This document shows, piece by piece, positions 8,758 to 17,125 of a stretch of 64,000 nucleotides of DNA. A program made the translations under genes and the position numbers. Position 1 is the stretch's first letter. Every line of letters begins with the position of its first letter. The DNA is from Bradyrhizobium sp. (GTDB lineage: Bacteria > Pseudomonadota > Alphaproteobacteria > Rhizobiales > Xanthobacteraceae): contig NZ_JAURXB010000060.1 in the NCBI RefSeq assembly GCF_030654605.1, forward strand, positions 1 through 64,000, written 5' to 3'. The notes beneath the pieces were generated by a model. The model saw only the letters and a list, made by a program, of their open reading frames with translations. It was not told the DNA's origin and made no database searches.

Positions 8758-8784
8758 AGTGCTCTGATTTATTATAAGAGCACT
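8758..8784. promoter_or_regulatory. Palindromic operator between the CMD and MarR genes
   Basis: AGTGCTCT (8758-8765) and AGAGCACT (8777-8784) are perfect inverted copies with an 11-bp AT-rich spacer. It fills half of the divergent intergenic region and ends six bases before the MarR ATG. It is a likely MarR binding site repressing both genes. Confidence 0.7.
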
Positions 8785-8790
8785 TATATC

Positions 8791-9378
8791 ATGCGCAAGA
8801 TCAGAACGCCGGCAAAATCGCGCCCGGTTCGGAAGGCGCCGAAACGACGAAAATCGGGCGCCGCGTCAAAATCGGCCCCGCGCCGGCAAAAATCCGCGCC
8901 GGCTCCCGATCGCGCCGGCGTCCGCCCGCCGCCACCGGGCAAGGGCAAGCGCGGCGAACAAGGCCACCTCGCCTATTTGCTGCGGCAGGCCCAGGCCGCG
9001 ACCCGGCTGACGCTGGAACGACGGCTGGCCGATCTCGGCGTCACCCCGCCGCAATTCGCCGTCCTGACCATGCTGCGGGCTTATCCCGGGCTGTCGGGCG
9101 CGGATCTCGCCCGGGTGTCGCTGCTGACCCCGCAGACCGTCGGCGTCATCATGCGGAACCTGGAACGCGACGGCGCCATCCGCAAGACGCAGCACCCCGT
9201 TCATGGCCGGGTGCTGCAATGGACGCTGACCCGCCGCGGCGGCGCCCTGCTCGACCAGTGCCGCCGTCCCGTCCAGGCGCTGGAACGACGGCTGATCGCG
9301 GGGCTCGGCGCCAAGGCGCAAGCCACGGTGCGGCGCTGGCTGTCCAAAATTGCCGCAGACCTGCAGCAGGATCGCTAG
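8791..9378 (+). CDS. MarR-family transcriptional regulator with basic N-terminal extension
   Basis: A 195-residue protein. The first 60 residues are rich in Lys, Arg, Ala and Pro, resembling a histone-like tail. The remainder is a winged helix-turn-helix (PPQFAVLTMLRAYPGLSGAD, then LTPQTVGVIMRNLERDG as the recognition helix region). The start at 8791 is chosen because an upstream extension would run into the operator and the CMD start. The tail is unusual for MarR proteins and may add nonspecific DNA affinity. It probably represses itself and the CMD gene through the palindrome at 8758-8784. Confidence 0.85.
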   Translation: MRKIRTPAKSRPVRKAPKRRKSGAASKSAPRRQKSAPAPDRAGVRPPPPGKGKRGEQGHLAYLLRQAQAATRLTLERRLADLGVTPPQFAVLTMLRAYPGLSGADLARVSLLTPQTVGVIMRNLERDGAIRKTQHPVHGRVLQWTLTRRGGALLDQCRRPVQALERRLIAGLGAKAQATVRRWLSKIAADLQQDR

Positions 9379-9434
9379 TTCCAGCGGCGCATTGACCTCT
9401 GCCGCGCCGCCTCCCTGGCCGGTAGAGTGCCCCG

Positions 9435-10667
9435 ATGAAACATTCTGATTCTCTTGGTACCCCGACCCGCCGCACGCTGCTGCGATCGACCCTCGGCGCC
9501 GGCGCCCTGCTCGCGCATCCCCTCGCAGCGTTTGCGGCACCACCCGGCTTCGAGCAGTGGCGCGACGGTTTTCGCGCCCGCGCGCTGGCAAAGGGCGTTT
9601 CGGACGCGACCTACACCCGCGTGATGGGCCGCATCGAACCCGACATGTCCGTGTTCAAACAGATGGCGAAGCAGCCCGAGTTTCACGAGCAGATCTGGCA
9701 ATACGTCAACCGCCGTGCCTCGGACTGGCGCATCACCGCCGGCAAGGAAGCCCTGCGCAGGAACGAAGCGCTATTCACCCGGATCGAACAGGATTTTGGC
9801 GTCGAGCGCGGCACGCTCCTGGCGCTGTGGGGCGTCGAGTCCGCCTATGGCGATCCCCTGGTGCAACAGAACCATATGCGCCCGATATTTCCCTCGCTGG
9901 CGGCATTGGCCTGGAACGAACCGCGCCGCCGCGCCTATTGGGAAACCGAACTGATCAACGCGCTGAAGATCGTCGATCGTGGCTGGGGCACGCCGGAGGA
10001 AATGCGCGGCTCATGGGCCGGCGCAATGGGCCATACCCAGTGGATGCCGGAAGTCTGGCTCAATGTCGGGACCGACTACGACCGCGACGGAAAAGTCTCG
10101 CCATTCGGCAAACCGGACGACGCACTCGGCTCCAGCGCGCGCTATCTGCTCAATCGCGGCAAATATCGCCGCGGCGAACGTTGGGGCTATGAGGTGCGCG
10201 CGCCGGGCGCGGCCGCCAGCGGCAACCGCACCTATGCGGCGTGGGCCAGCGCCGGGGTGACGCGCGCCGATGGCCAGCCATTCCCGCAACCGAACGCATC
10301 GGCGCAGATGTGGGTGCCGGTCGCAGGCGGCCCGGCGTTCCTGCTCGGTCCGAACTTTTATGCGGTGCGCAGCTACAACCCCTCGATGAACTATGCGCTG
10401 GCGATCTGCCATCTTGGCGACCGCATCCTGGGCGGCCCACCCTTCATCCAGCCGTTCCCCGGCTCCGAGCGGGTCATGACGCTCGCCGAGGTGCAGGAGA
10501 TGCAGACCCGTCTGACCAAGGCTGGTTTCGACACCGGCGGCACCGACGGCCGTGTCGGCAACGACACCATGAAGGCGGTCAAGGCCTATCAGACCAAGAT
10601 GGGACTGCTGCCCGCGGATGGCTACGGCGGATTGAGGGTGCTGGCGCGTTTGCGGCAGGGACCGTGA
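9435..10667 (+). CDS. Lytic murein transglycosylase (MltB family) with peptidoglycan-binding domain
   Basis: A 410-residue exported enzyme. The N-terminus has a twin-arginine signal (TRRTLLRST then a hydrophobic stretch to AAFA). The SLT_2/MltB domain includes LLALWGVESAYGD with the catalytic Glu, and GSWAGAMGHTQWMPE. A PG_binding_1 domain occupies roughly the last 65 residues (VQEMQTRLTKAGFDTGGTDGRVG). It cleaves glycan strands of peptidoglycan to 1,6-anhydromuropeptides, which fits with anmK elsewhere in the window. Tat export rather than lipoprotein anchoring differs from E. coli MltB. Confidence 0.9.
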   Translation: MKHSDSLGTPTRRTLLRSTLGAGALLAHPLAAFAAPPGFEQWRDGFRARALAKGVSDATYTRVMGRIEPDMSVFKQMAKQPEFHEQIWQYVNRRASDWRITAGKEALRRNEALFTRIEQDFGVERGTLLALWGVESAYGDPLVQQNHMRPIFPSLAALAWNEPRRRAYWETELINALKIVDRGWGTPEEMRGSWAGAMGHTQWMPEVWLNVGTDYDRDGKVSPFGKPDDALGSSARYLLNRGKYRRGERWGYEVRAPGAAASGNRTYAAWASAGVTRADGQPFPQPNASAQMWVPVAGGPAFLLGPNFYAVRSYNPSMNYALAICHLGDRILGGPPFIQPFPGSERVMTLAEVQEMQTRLTKAGFDTGGTDGRVGNDTMKAVKAYQTKMGLLPADGYGGLRVLARLRQGP

Positions 10668-10685
10668 CGGCAGCCGCGGCTCTTC

Positions 10686-11495
10686 TCACCCCTGCCTTAC
10701 CGCCCCACCCGCATTCATGCCGCCGTCGATCACGAGTTCCGTCCCCGTGACGTAGCGCGAGGCATCGGATGCCAGATACAGCACACCGCTGGCGATTTCC
10801 ACGGCATGGCCGACGCGGCCGAGCGGCGCCGCCAGTCTCGCGCGTTCTTCCGCATCGATCGGGGCATTTTGCCCGCTGCCCGATGCTTCCGTCGGAATCT
10901 TGCCCCAGATCGGCGTGTCGATGATGCCGGGATGCACCGAGTTGACCCGGATACCGTCGCCAAAGGACGCGCACTCCATCGCGATCGCCTTGGCGAACAG
11001 CCGCACGCCGCCCTTGGTCGCACAGTAGCCGGCCAGCGTTTGCGCGCCGCGCAGGCCCGCCAGCGACGACATCATGATGATCGAACCGCCGCCGGTCCGG
11101 CGCATCAGCGGCAGCGAGTGTTTTACCGACAGGAATACGCCGTCGAGATTGATCGCGGTCTGCCGCCGCCAGTCTTGCAGCGACATGTGCACGATCGACG
11201 GTACCGATATTCCAATGCCGGCATTGGAGACCAGGATATCGAGCCGGCCATAGCGTTTCCCGACGTCGGCGACCACTTCCTCCCAGCGCGGCTCGCTGGT
11301 CACGTCCTGATGCAGGAACACCGCCTCGTGTCCGGCCTTCTTGATGCCGGCGACAATCTCGGGGCCCTTGAGATCATCGATATCGGTGACGACGACCCTG
11401 GCGCCTTCGCGCGCCAGCAACTCGGCGACCGCGGCACCAATGCCGGACGAACCGCCCGTGACCAGCGCTACCTTGCCTGCAACCTGCCCCGTCAT
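10686..11495 (-). CDS. Short-chain dehydrogenase/reductase
   Basis: A 269-residue classical SDR with the NAD(P) motif TGGSSGIG, NAG (VSNAGIG), and the active site Ser plus YCATKGG, where the usual Tyr-x-x-x-Lys is Y-C-A-T-K. The acidic residue in VVVTDIDD after beta-2 suggests NAD(H) preference. The start at ATG 11495 has GGGAG five bases upstream. It lies 31 bp downstream of recJ on the same strand. The substrate cannot be inferred. Confidence 0.85.
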   Translation of the reverse strand: MTGQVAGKVALVTGGSSGIGAAVAELLAREGARVVVTDIDDLKGPEIVAGIKKAGHEAVFLHQDVTSEPRWEEVVADVGKRYGRLDILVSNAGIGISVPSIVHMSLQDWRRQTAINLDGVFLSVKHSLPLMRRTGGGSIIMMSSLAGLRGAQTLAGYCATKGGVRLFAKAIAMECASFGDGIRVNSVHPGIIDTPIWGKIPTEASGSGQNAPIDAEERARLAAPLGRVGHAVEIASGVLYLASDASRYVTGTELVIDGGMNAGGAVRQG

Positions 11496-11526
11496 TTCCA
11501 CTCCCGTTGTTATCGTTATTGTTGGT

Positions 11527-13368
11527 CTACCGGATCATCGCCGGACCCTGATCCGGCACCGCAACGTCGATCACGCGAAACTGCACCCGCTCGGTGCCCT
11601 GCCAGCGGTCGACCGCGAGCGATCCCGCGACATGCAAGGGCTGGCCGCGATGCTGGACGAGCGCATTGCCGAGCTTTTGTCCGATCGAGCGAAACGCGAT
11701 GCCGTTGACGATGGCGCCATCGCCGGATTTGAACCGCAGCCGCAGATGCGCCTGGCCGACTTCATCGGCATAAACAAGCTGGTGCGACGGCAGCGCCACC
11801 ACGGGCTCGGGATTACCGCTGCCGAACGGGCCCGCGCGATTGAGCGTAGCGGCGAAATCCGGGGTCACGCTGCGCGCGCTGACCGCGCCATCGATGAACA
11901 GCTCGTTTTCGTGGCGCGAATTGGCGACGTCGGCGGCCAGCGCGCTTTCCATATAGGCGCGGAACTCCGCCAGTCGCTCCTTGCGCAGCGTGACGCCGGC
12001 GGCCATGGCGTGACCGCCGCCCTTCATCAGCAGCCCTTCCTTGACCGCCTGACGCACCGCCTTGCCGAGGTCGACGCCGGAGATCGAGCGGCCAGAGCCG
12101 GTGCCGATTCCGCCCGGCTCCAGCGCAATGGCAAAAGCCGGCCGCGAGAATTTTTCCTTCAGGCGTGACGCGACGAGGCCGACCACGCCGGGATGCCAGC
12201 CTTCCGATGCCGTGACGATGACCGCACCCTTGTCTTCCAGCCCGAGCGAGGCCAGCGCTTCGGCTTCGGCCTGCGCCTCCGCCATCTGCTCGATGACGCG
12301 GCGCTCGATGTTGAGGCGGTCGAGCTCGGCGGCGATCCGTGCGGCTTCCGAAATATCGCCTTCCAGCAGCAGCCGCACCCCGAGATCGGCACGCCCGATC
12401 CGCCCGCCAGCATTGATGCGCGGCCCCAGCATGAAACCGAGATGCCAGGCCTCGGGCGGGCCGTTCAGCCGCGACACGTCCATCAGCGCGGTGAGTCCGA
12501 CATGATCGCGCCGCCGCATCGCGATCAGGCCCTTGGCCACGAAGGCGCGGTTGAGACCGGTCAGTGGCGCGACGTCGGCGACGGTGCCGAGCGCGACGAG
12601 ATGCAGCATGCCGAGCAGATCGGGTTCCGGCATTTCACCGGTCCAGAACCCCCGCGCTCGCAGTTCCCGGTTGACCGCGACCAGCGTCACCAGCACGAGA
12701 CCGATCGCGGCGAGATGACCAAGGCCGGAAAGATCGTCGGGCCGGTTCGGATTGACCAGCGCGTCGACCTCCGGCAATTCGTCGCCGGACTGGTGATGAT
12801 CGATCACGACCACGGACATCCCGAGCCGCCGAGCTTCGGCCAGCGGCTCAAGGCTGGTGGTGCCGCAATCCACCGTCACCAGCAGCGTGGCGCCCTTGCC
12901 CGCGAGCATGCGGATGGCTTCGGTATTGGGGCCGTAGCCTTCAAATATCCGGTCGGGAATATGAATCAGGGGGTCGAGCCCGCAATGGCGCAGATGCCAT
13001 GCCAGCAGCGCGGCCGAGGTGGCGCCGTCGACATCGTAGTCGCCGAAGATCGCAACCTGCTCGCGCCGCGTGGCGGCATCCGCGATGCGTTTGGCGGCGG
13101 CTTCCATCTGGGTCACGGTGTAGGGATCCGGCATCATTTTGCGAATGGTCGGATCGAGAAAATCCTGGACCTCGTCGAGTTCGACGTCGCGCCCCGCCAG
13201 CACACGCGCCAGCATTTCCGGCAATTGATAGCGCTGCGCAATCGCCAGCGCCCGTGCCGCGCCGCGGGCATCGAGCCGGTCGCGCCACAGTTTTCCGGTC
13301 GCTGAACGCGCGACGCCGAGAAACGCCGGCGGCGCTTCGACGGGCAATGCGGATGCGGGGAGCGTCAT
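11527..13368 (-). CDS. recJ: Single-stranded-DNA-specific exonuclease RecJ
   Basis: A 613-residue DHH-superfamily nuclease with GDYDVDG (residues about 109-115) and VIDHHQSGDELP (DHH about 190-192), followed by DHHA1 (GGGHAMAAGVT) and an OB-like C-terminus. It degrades ssDNA 5' to 3' in recombination and mismatch repair. The start at ATG 13368 is preferred over an upstream frame because GAAGG lies about four bases upstream and MTLPASALP fits family N-termini. Confidence 0.94.
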   Translation of the reverse strand: MTLPASALPVEAPPAFLGVARSATGKLWRDRLDARGAARALAIAQRYQLPEMLARVLAGRDVELDEVQDFLDPTIRKMMPDPYTVTQMEAAAKRIADAATRREQVAIFGDYDVDGATSAALLAWHLRHCGLDPLIHIPDRIFEGYGPNTEAIRMLAGKGATLLVTVDCGTTSLEPLAEARRLGMSVVVIDHHQSGDELPEVDALVNPNRPDDLSGLGHLAAIGLVLVTLVAVNRELRARGFWTGEMPEPDLLGMLHLVALGTVADVAPLTGLNRAFVAKGLIAMRRRDHVGLTALMDVSRLNGPPEAWHLGFMLGPRINAGGRIGRADLGVRLLLEGDISEAARIAAELDRLNIERRVIEQMAEAQAEAEALASLGLEDKGAVIVTASEGWHPGVVGLVASRLKEKFSRPAFAIALEPGGIGTGSGRSISGVDLGKAVRQAVKEGLLMKGGGHAMAAGVTLRKERLAEFRAYMESALAADVANSRHENELFIDGAVSARSVTPDFAATLNRAGPFGSGNPEPVVALPSHQLVYADEVGQAHLRLRFKSGDGAIVNGIAFRSIGQKLGNALVQHRGQPLHVAGSLAVDRWQGTERVQFRVIDVAVPDQGPAMIR

Positions 13369-13430
13369 GATGCCTTCAATGACTGAGCACGGAGCGCGCC
13401 GCTGCAATGATTAACTGACGCTACGGGGCG

Positions 13431-14150
13431 CTAACAGCCCATTCGATCGGCTATCCCGTTAAAATCCGCGGCGACGATGTCCCAGTTGCCGGTCGCCTCG
13501 AAATCGTATTTCTGCAACGGGCCGTATTCGGTCGGCCGCGCCACGAAGGCGGTCTTCAATCCCAGATTCTGCGCGGCCTTCAAATCCTGGTTGTGCGCGG
13601 CCACCATCATCACCTGCTCCGGCGCCAGGCCAAGCAGTCTTGCGGCACCGAGGTAGGTTTCCGGGTCGGGCTTGTAGTGCTCGAACAGTTCGGCCGACAG
13701 AATCAGGTCCCAGGGCATCCCGGCAAACTTCGCCATATTGGTCAGCAGCGCCACATTGCCGTTCGACAAAGGCGAGATGATGTATTTCGTCTTCAGCCGC
13801 GTCAGCCCGGACACAGTGTCCGGCCAGGCATGAAGCCGGTGCCAGCCCATGGTGAGGTAGTGCAGGTCAGCCTCGTTCAATCCGGAAATCCCGAACTGCG
13901 CGACCAGCTTTTCCAGCGACTGCCGGTGCAGCGTATCCAGGATCATGTAGCCGCGTTCGGGATGTTTTCTGACCTCATCCATGGAGGCGGCATAGACCGC
14001 CCGCCAGCCGTCGACCAAAGCGGTCCAGTCGGCCCTGATGCCGCGGGTCTCCGACCATTTTGTAAAGTCGTTGATCAGGCTGGTGCGCCAGTCGACGCAA
14101 GTACCGAACACGTCGAACACCAGCGCCTTGACCGCCGAAACACTGGACAT
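13431..14150 (-). CDS. Haloacid dehalogenase, type II
   Basis: A 239-residue HAD hydrolase with the nucleophile motif ALVFDVFGTCVDWR, SPLSNGN (motif II), and MMVAAHNQDLKAAQNLG (motif IV region), the pattern of (S)-2-haloacid dehalogenases. It would hydrolyse 2-haloalkanoates to hydroxy acids, although many family members act on phosphorylated or unknown substrates. The start at 14150 has AGGGAG six bases upstream. It sits between recJ and a GNAT gene on the same strand. Confidence 0.82.
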   Translation of the reverse strand: MSSVSAVKALVFDVFGTCVDWRTSLINDFTKWSETRGIRADWTALVDGWRAVYAASMDEVRKHPERGYMILDTLHRQSLEKLVAQFGISGLNEADLHYLTMGWHRLHAWPDTVSGLTRLKTKYIISPLSNGNVALLTNMAKFAGMPWDLILSAELFEHYKPDPETYLGAARLLGLAPEQVMMVAAHNQDLKAAQNLGLKTAFVARPTEYGPLQKYDFEATGNWDIVAADFNGIADRMGC

Positions 14151-14187
14151 GTCCACTCCCTGTTTTTTGTTCTTGACCGCGCCGCGT

Positions 14188-14637
14188 CTAGAGCACCTTG
14201 CGGTATTGGATGAATCCGAGATTGTCGGCAACCCCGTCGTACAGCGCACGCGCCGTTGCATTGTCCGATTGCGTCAGCCAGTAAACGCGGCTGGCGCTGG
14301 CGGCCCCGGCCTTGGCGTAAACCGCCTCGATCAGCGCCCGTCCGAGCCCTCGGCCCCGTGCCGTCTCGGCGACGAACAGATCTTCCAGATAGCAGTATCG
14401 GTGTGGCGCCCAGGTCGAACGGTGAAACAAATAGTGGGCGAACCCCGCCAACTCGCCGTCGACATAGCCGCCCAGCGCAAACATCGGCTCGTCCGGATCA
14501 TGAAATCGCATCCAGGCGAGATCGCTGACATCCTGCGTCAGCGCCGTCTTGTAGAAGGCGAGATAGCCCGCCCATAGCGGATTCCACGCTTCGCGCTCGT
14601 CTTCACCAACCGGTCGTATCAGGACAGTACCGGTCAT
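14188..14637 (-). CDS. GNAT-family N-acetyltransferase
   Basis: A 149-residue acetyltransferase with the acetyl-CoA loop ETARGRGLGRALIEAVYAKA (Q/RxxGxG/A) and a C-terminal VYWLTQSDNATARALYDG that matches the GNAT motif B region. The start at ATG 14637 lies eight bases after the glpX stop, implying cotranscription. The acceptor substrate is unknown. Confidence 0.85.
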   Translation of the reverse strand: MTGTVLIRPVGEDEREAWNPLWAGYLAFYKTALTQDVSDLAWMRFHDPDEPMFALGGYVDGELAGFAHYLFHRSTWAPHRYCYLEDLFVAETARGRGLGRALIEAVYAKAGAASASRVYWLTQSDNATARALYDGVADNLGFIQYRKVL

Positions 14638-14645
14638 GGCGTTGC

Positions 14646-15644
14646 TCAGTCGAGGTGGAATTTTTCGAGCTGGCGGTGTTCGGCCTTGATGTAGCGGACA
14701 GTGCCCGTGACCGAGCGCATGACAACGGTTTCGGTCTCGATCACGCCCTTGCGGAATTTGACGCCTGACAGCAGCGAACCGGTGGTGACCCCGGTCGCGG
14801 CGAACAGGCAGTCGCCCTTCACCATGTCCTCGATGCCGTAGATCATGCGCGGATCCTTGACCCCCATTTTGTGGGCGCGCTCGCGTTGCTCCTCGGTATC
14901 GAGAATGAGCCGGCATTGCATCTGGCCGCCGATGCAGCGCAGCGCAGCCGCAGCCAGCACGCCTTCGGGCGCGCCGCCGGTGCCGATATACATATCCACC
15001 CCGGTGTTATCGGGATCGGCGCAGTGGATCACGCCGGCCACGTCGCCGTCGGTGATCAGACGCACCGCCGCACCGGTGCCGCGCACCTCATGAATAATGT
15101 CGGCATGGCGCAGGCGATCAAGCACCAGCACGGTGATCGCGGAAGCATCGACGCCCTTCGCCTTGGCCAGCCGGCGAACGTTGTCGGCGGGCGAGGCGTC
15201 GAGTTCGACGACGCCCTTGGCGTAACCCGGACCGACCGCGATCTTCTGCATGTAGACGTCGGGCGCATGGAGCAGCGTACCGCCATCGGCCATCGCCATG
15301 GTCGCGATCGCGCCCGGCATGTTCTTGGCGCACAGCGTGGTGCCTTCGAGCGGGTCGACGGCGATATCGACCTTCGGGCCGGCATTCATGCCCACCTTCT
15401 CGCCGATGAACAGCATCGGCGCCTCGTCGCGCTCGCCCTCGCCGATCACGACGGTGCCCTCGATCGGCAGCTTGTTGAGCTCCCGGCGCATCGCGTCGAC
15501 CGCGGCCTGGTCGGCCTCTTTCTCCTTGCCGTGGCCGCGCAGCCTTGCCGCCGACACCGCCGCGCGCTCCGTCACCCGCACGATCTCGAGCGTCAGGATG
15601 CGCTCGAGCAGCAACTGCGGCGGAACAGAAATATGTGTCGACAT
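14646..15644 (-). CDS. glpX: Fructose-1,6-bisphosphatase class II
   Basis: A 332-residue GlpX-type phosphatase with GEGERDEAPMLFIGE, DIAVDPLEGTT and GTGGAPEGVLAAAALRCIGG, the metal and substrate motifs of the family. It removes the C1 phosphate in gluconeogenesis and, in autotrophs, the Calvin cycle. The start at ATG 15644 has GGGAG seven bases upstream. It follows hom, in a run hom-glpX-(GNAT-HAD)-recJ on the minus strand. Confidence 0.94.
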   Translation of the reverse strand: MSTHISVPPQLLLERILTLEIVRVTERAAVSAARLRGHGKEKEADQAAVDAMRRELNKLPIEGTVVIGEGERDEAPMLFIGEKVGMNAGPKVDIAVDPLEGTTLCAKNMPGAIATMAMADGGTLLHAPDVYMQKIAVGPGYAKGVVELDASPADNVRRLAKAKGVDASAITVLVLDRLRHADIIHEVRGTGAAVRLITDGDVAGVIHCADPDNTGVDMYIGTGGAPEGVLAAAALRCIGGQMQCRLILDTEEQRERAHKMGVKDPRMIYGIEDMVKGDCLFAATGVTTGSLLSGVKFRKGVIETETVVMRSVTGTVRYIKAEHRQLEKFHLD

Positions 15645-15722
15645 TGGCAAACTCCCTAAGACGTCACTGCGGGTCTGGCGACCCGTACCATCGTTTCACG
15701 CATTGTCCGTTCGGACGCCGCG

Positions 15723-17042
15723 TCAGTTCTTTTCGATCCGTATCACCTGCGGCCGGCCGCTGATCACCTTGTCGCGCTGCACCGCCTGCAGCGCGCGATA
15801 GACCGCGTCCTCGCTGGTGGCGTAGGTAATCAGGATGACCGGCACCGGCGAAGCTTTCTTCGTCGCAGCGCCGACGTCAACACCATCGGGGTGGCGCTGC
15901 ACGATCGACTCCAGCGAAATTTTCTGCTCGGCCAGCCGGGTGGCGATGGTGGCGGCAGTGCCGGCGAGATCCCGCGCCATCAGCCGGATATAGTAGCCGC
16001 CCTCATGGCGCTCCATCGGCGCCTTTGTGGTCGCGCGCAATTTCTTGACCGGGCGTCCGAACGGATTGGCGCGGATGCCGCGCGCGACATCGGCGATGTC
16101 GGCGACCACGGCAGAAGCGGTCGCAGCGCCACCGGCGCCGGGACCCACCAGCGTGATCGGTGGAATGCCCTCGCCGTCGATGGTCACCGCATTGGTGACG
16201 CCCATCACCTGCGCGATCGAGGACGATTTCGGCACCATGGTCGGATGCACGCGCTGTTCGATGCCCTTGGCGGTCCGCACCGCGACCCCGAGCAGTTTGA
16301 CCCGGTAGCCCAGCTCTTCCGCGGCGCGCAGATCTTCCGGCGCGATCGAGGAAATGCCTTCGACATAGACCGAGCTCTGCGCCACCTTGGTGCCGAAGGC
16401 GAGACTGGCCAGAATGGCGAGCTTCTGAGCGGTGTCGTGGCCGTCGACGTCGAACGACGGATTGGCCTCGGCATAACCGAGCCGCTGCGCGTCCTTCAGG
16501 CATTCGGCGAACGAAAGCCCCTCCTGTTCCATCCTGGTCAGGATGTAGTTGCAGGTGCCGTTGAGAATGCCGTAGACGCGGTTGATGCCGGTGCCGGCCA
16601 GACCCTCGCGCAGGGTTTTTATCACGGGAATGGCGGCGCCGACCGCCGCTTCAAAATTCAGCGCGCCGCCATGCTTTTCGGCCGCATTCGCCAGCCGCAA
16701 TCCGTGCCTGGCGATCAGCGCCTTGTTGGCGGTCACCACCGATTTGCCGGATTTCAGCGCCGCCTCGATCGCCGCCAGCGCGGGATCGCCGGAGCCGCCC
16801 ATCAACTCGACGAAGCAATCGATGCCGGGATCGTTGGCCAGCGCCAGCGGGCTCTTGGCCCATTCGACGCCGCGCAGGTCGAGCCCGCGCTTCTTCACCT
16901 TGGAGCGCGCGGTGACCGCGACCACCCGCACGCCGCGTCCGCAGCGCGCCGACAAGATCCGGCCTTGCTGCTCGATGAGACGGACGACTTCGGCGCCAAC
17001 AGTGCCGAGCCCCGCAATACCCACTTTCAAGGGTGCGACCAT
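15723..17042 (-). CDS. hom: Homoserine dehydrogenase
   Basis: A 439-residue enzyme reducing aspartate semialdehyde to homoserine for threonine and methionine synthesis. An N-terminal Rossmann fold (GIAGLGTVGAEV), the catalytic domain with GILNGTCNYILTRME and a C-terminal ACT domain (YYIRLMARDLAG onward) are visible. The ACT domain implies feedback control, typically by threonine. It lies downstream of an aminotransferase gene, separated by a palindromic repeat. Confidence 0.95.
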   Translation of the reverse strand: MVAPLKVGIAGLGTVGAEVVRLIEQQGRILSARCGRGVRVVAVTARSKVKKRGLDLRGVEWAKSPLALANDPGIDCFVELMGGSGDPALAAIEAALKSGKSVVTANKALIARHGLRLANAAEKHGGALNFEAAVGAAIPVIKTLREGLAGTGINRVYGILNGTCNYILTRMEQEGLSFAECLKDAQRLGYAEANPSFDVDGHDTAQKLAILASLAFGTKVAQSSVYVEGISSIAPEDLRAAEELGYRVKLLGVAVRTAKGIEQRVHPTMVPKSSSIAQVMGVTNAVTIDGEGIPPITLVGPGAGGAATASAVVADIADVARGIRANPFGRPVKKLRATTKAPMERHEGGYYIRLMARDLAGTAATIATRLAEQKISLESIVQRHPDGVDVGAATKKASPVPVILITYATSEDAVYRALQAVQRDKVISGRPQVIRIEKN

Positions 17043-17073
17043 GACCGGAAAAACCTGAAAGAGAAACTCAAAC

Positions 17074-17125
17074 TAGGCATGACCTTGTCCGAAAACCGGA
17101 AGTCCACTTTTCGGGGTCATGCCTA
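17074..17125. repeat. Palindromic intergenic repeat between the aminotransferase gene and hom
   Basis: Perfect outer arms TAGGCATGACC (17074-17084) and GGTCATGCCTA (17115-17125), with an inner CCGAAAA/TTTTCGG pair. The aminotransferase stop codon is part of one arm. Similar 50-bp dyads are, from general knowledge, scattered through Bradyrhizobium-type genomes. The hairpin could stabilise or partially terminate the aminotransferase-hom transcript. Confidence 0.7.
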
